This document shows positions 6,619 to 8,341 of a stretch of 8,341 bases of DNA, one piece after another (the stretch's first letter is position 1; the number at the start of each line of letters is the position of its first letter). The notes beneath the pieces were generated by a model. The model did not search any database. It worked only from the letters and a program-made list of their open reading frames with translations, and was not told the origin of the DNA. A program made the position numbers and the translations under genes. Source of the stretch: Nitrospirota bacterium (GTDB lineage: Bacteria > Nitrospirota > UBA9217); contig DAIDTZ010000138.1 in assembly GCA_027456925.1 (NCBI GenBank), positions 1-8,341 on the forward strand. Reading direction: 5' to 3'.

Positions 6619-7488
6619 CTATATCTTGTGACAATGCGAGCATAAGCCCATTGCTGAAGTCGCATTGAATCGGAAGAGGTTCGGGCCCGAAGTGCTGTGC
6701 GGGTTATGACAGCTTCCGCAATAGAAGACCTTATCGGGCCTGGCAGGGTCCATAAGTACCCTCACTTCCGCTTTCGTCGTCACAGTTCCAGCCGTTGCCA
6801 CGCTCTCCGTTTTCAACGCGCTGATCGGCAGGCCAAGCGGATGTCCGCTGTTCGTGGCGAGGATGGCGACCGCGTGCCGCTCCTTCGGGATGTCCGGGTG
6901 GCACCCAAGGCAGACCTCGACAGGCGGCTTGAGAAGCAGCGCCATCTGATCGGAAGAATGGGGCGAATTACAGCTCAGGCACTCGCCGGCGGCGACGGGC
7001 GGATGCACGGTCTTCTTGGTAAACATCGCCTGGTCGTGGCAGCCGAAGCAGAGCTCAGGGGGATTTGCTTTCAACAATTTTGCGTTCTGCGACGAGTGCG
7101 GATCATGACAGGCCGTGCAGCCCATATCCAAGGCGGGATGGACGGTCTTTTTGGTGAACATCGCGTTGTCGTGGCAGCCATAGCAGAGGTCCGGCTGCTG
7201 GCCCGAGAGTCCGTTGGCGATCTTGTTCGTTACCTTGTGCGGCACGGTCCTCGCATCGAGCCCCGTGTGGCAGGCCGTACATCCCATTTCGAGGGCCGGG
7301 TGTATGACCTTCTCGCTTTTCAATTTTGCATGGCACTTCAGGCAGTCAATCTCCTGGTTTGACGCTGCGGCCAAGCGAACGTCAGCGCTGCCGGCGGGTT
7401 TTGTCCCGCTCATCGTTGTCCCATATGCCGTTACAGCCGACATGAGTATTAATAAAACTAAAATGCCTGTCCTCGATCTCATCTTCAT
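6619..7488 (-). CDS. Exported multiheme c-type cytochrome, eight intact heme motifs plus one degenerate
   Basis: This 289-residue protein of the doubled-CxxCH (cytochrome c3-like) class probably moves electrons in the periplasm or across the envelope. The signal peptide covers about 1-23. Heme motifs start at C49, C70, C102, C124, C147, C193, C257 and C283 and end in histidine. A ninth, at C170, reads CLSCN, so the axial histidine is lost; the paralogue at the same spot reads CLNCH. Residues 99-188 consist of two 45-46-residue repeats with AMFTKKTVHP and PHSS between paired motifs, evidence of internal duplication. The ATG at 7488 is preferred because GAGGT lies five bases upstream; ATGs at 7500 and 7482 are alternatives that change only the signal peptide's charged end. 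A close tandem paralogue lies upstream at 7705-8341. Several histidines outside the motifs can serve as distal ligands. Confidence 0.92.
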   Translation of the reverse strand: MKMRSRTGILVLLILMSAVTAYGTTMSGTKPAGSADVRLAAASNQEIDCLKCHAKLKSEKVIHPALEMGCTACHTGLDARTVPHKVTNKIANGLSGQQPDLCYGCHDNAMFTKKTVHPALDMGCTACHDPHSSQNAKLLKANPPELCFGCHDQAMFTKKTVHPPVAAGECLSCNSPHSSDQMALLLKPPVEVCLGCHPDIPKERHAVAILATNSGHPLGLPISALKTESVATAGTVTTKAEVRVLMDPARPDKVFYCGSCHNPHSTSGPNLFRFNATSAMGLCSHCHKI

Positions 7489-7493
7489 ATCTA

Positions 7494-7498
7494 ACCTC
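7494..7498 (-). promoter_or_regulatory. Shine-Dalgarno that favours the 7488 start
   Basis: GAGGT on the minus strand sits five bases before the ATG at 7488. For the upstream ATG at 7500, the only purine-rich stretch (AAGAAGGGA) abuts the start codon, which is poor spacing. The internal start is therefore more likely. Confidence 0.5.
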
Positions 7499-7587
7499 AT
7501 TCCCTTCTTATAGTAGGAGATTGGCAGTTATCAGGGCAATGCTGATTTCGATTCCCCTGAACCGGACAAACCGGGACCGAAAAAATC

Positions 7588-7663
7588 GAGCCGCGAGGGC
7601 GCAAACTCCCTTGGCTTCATGCCGGCATTTCGCTTTCCTCGCGTTCCTTGCGGCTTTGCCGTA
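7588..7663. repeat. Intergenic region with ~10-base periodic units and inverted repeats
   Basis: On the plus strand, 7624-7663 divides into four roughly 10-base units, GGCATTTCGC, TTTCCTCGCG, TTCCTTGCGG and CTTTGCCGTA, each a pyrimidine/T run followed by a GC core. CGCGAGG at 7592-7598 is complementary to CCTCGCG at 7637-7643, and ATGCCGGCAT at 7619-7628 is a perfect 10-bp palindrome between them, so the whole block can fold. It lies in the 204-base gap between the two multiheme cytochrome copies and has no open frame with features. It resembles a dispersed intergenic repeat, but only one copy is visible here. Confidence 0.4.
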
Positions 7664-7704
7664 AATATTCTCGACTTTTTGAGTAGAATTTCATTCGTAA
7701 CTGA

Positions 7705-8341
7705 CTAATTACCCCCATGCTTGTGACAATGGGAGCACAAATCCATTGTCGAAGTCGCGTTGAATCGGAAGAGGTTCGGGCTCGAGGCGCTGTGCGGATT
7801 ATGACAGCTCCCGCAATAGAAGACCTTGTCGGGCTGCGAAGGGTTCATCAGCTGCGGCGCTTCCTTCGCCGCTTTCGCATCTCCACTGCCCGTATTTGTT
7901 TCCATTTTCGGCAGGCCGAGCGGATGTGAGGTTCCCGAAAAAACTTTAGCCACGTGCGGCGCCCCAGGGATGTCCGGGTGACATCCGAGGCAGACCTCGA
8001 CAGGCGCGCTGTGGAGCAGCGCCATCTGATCGGAAGAATGGGGCGTATGACAGTTCAAGCACCTGCCGGCTGCGACAGGCGGATGCACGGTCTTCTTCGT
8101 GAATATCCCCTTATCGTGGCAGGTAAAACAGAGTTCGGGGGGGTTTACTTTCAGCAATCTCTAGTTCTTGGAAGAATGCGGGCTGTGGCAGCCCGTGCAT
8201 CCCATGCTGACGGCCGGGTGCACGTCCTTCTTGGAGAACATCGCGTTATCATGGCAGCCATAGCAGAGGTCCGGCTGCTCGCCCGAGAGTCCGTCGGCGA
8301 TCTTGTTCGTTATCTTGTGCGGCACGGTCCTCGCATCGAGC
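7705..8341 (-). pseudogene. Multiheme cytochrome paralogue interrupted by in-frame TAG, cut by window edge
   Basis: The minus-strand reading frame continues from the window end to 7705 and matches the neighbouring cytochrome throughout, except for a TAG at 8161-8163. The 59 codons before it contain CYGCH and CTGCH. The 150 codons after it contain CFTCH, CLNCH, CLGCH, CGSCH and CSHCH, ending HKHGGN. There is no frameshift: the paralogue reads SSQNAKLLK where this copy reads SSKN-stop-RLLK. The part after the stop could start only at a TTG (8157) without a ribosome binding site or signal peptide, so it would not be exported and could not mature as a c-type cytochrome. The start and first hemes lie beyond the window. 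Likely outcomes are a pseudogene, a truncated cytochrome of about four hemes, stop readthrough, or a sequencing or assembly error. Confidence 0.8.
8041..8341. repeat. Tandem-duplicated segment, second copy at 6961-7261
   Basis: This segment aligns to 6961-7261 at a constant offset of 1080 bases with no gaps. A hand count over the first 300 positions gives 55 mismatches (about 82% identity). Per 60 bases, from low to high coordinate, the mismatches are 9, 15, 21, 8 and 2. Similarity is therefore very uneven: nearly identical at the window edge and weakest around the TAG of the interrupted copy. The duplication extends to lower coordinates through the rest of both genes and probably beyond the window. 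Confidence 0.85.

Noticed and set aside
1..8341. CRISPR arrays, tRNA or rRNA genes, insertion sequences, c-di-GMP riboswitch
   Set aside because: No regularly spaced direct repeats, cloverleaf, transposase or GEMM-type conserved core was seen on either strand.

Overview
The window looks like a chromosomal fragment from an anaerobic, multiheme-cytochrome-rich bacterium, of the kind found in Desulfuromonadota/Geobacter-like lineages or Nitrospirota. The evidence is three c-type cytochrome loci in 8.3 kb, a heme-binding c-di-GMP sensor, and a receiver-PilZ protein. I cannot place it more precisely from sequence alone. Every supported gene lies on the minus strand, so transcription runs from high to low coordinates.

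Layout in order of transcription. (1) 8341-7705: a multiheme cytochrome cut by the window edge and interrupted by an in-frame TAG at 8161-8163. (2) 7488-6619: its tandem paralogue, intact as a reading frame, with eight CxxCH motifs and a ninth mutated to CLSCN. (3) 6471-5812: a small, probably outer-membrane or periplasmic lipoprotein with a Tyr/Pro-rich insert. (4) 5657-4761: a PhnD-like periplasmic substrate-binding protein with no ABC permease or ATPase beside it. (5) 4731-1852: a 959-residue membrane protein with a periplasmic c-heme motif, HAMP, two PAS domains, GGDEF and EAL, starting 29 bp after the binding protein. (6) 1749-1423: a secreted triheme c7-type cytochrome with a strong ribosome binding site. 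(7) 1094-354: a CheY-like receiver fused to a PilZ domain. A 17-bp perfect hairpin at 137-174 closes the cluster.

Taken together, the region reads as a redox and c-di-GMP signalling module embedded in cytochrome genes. The binding protein and the heme-bearing periplasmic domain are the likely inputs. GGDEF and EAL, both with intact motifs, make and break c-di-GMP. The PilZ protein is a plausible reader, and the cytochromes are plausible electron carriers or regulated targets. The physical links are inferred from gene order. Only the sensor and binding protein are close enough to suggest an operon strongly.

The best points for a second look are the binding-protein/heme-sensor pairing, the interrupted cytochrome copy and its mosaic similarity to its neighbour, the lost heme histidine in the intact copy, and several unexplained intergenic dyads and short-period repeats.
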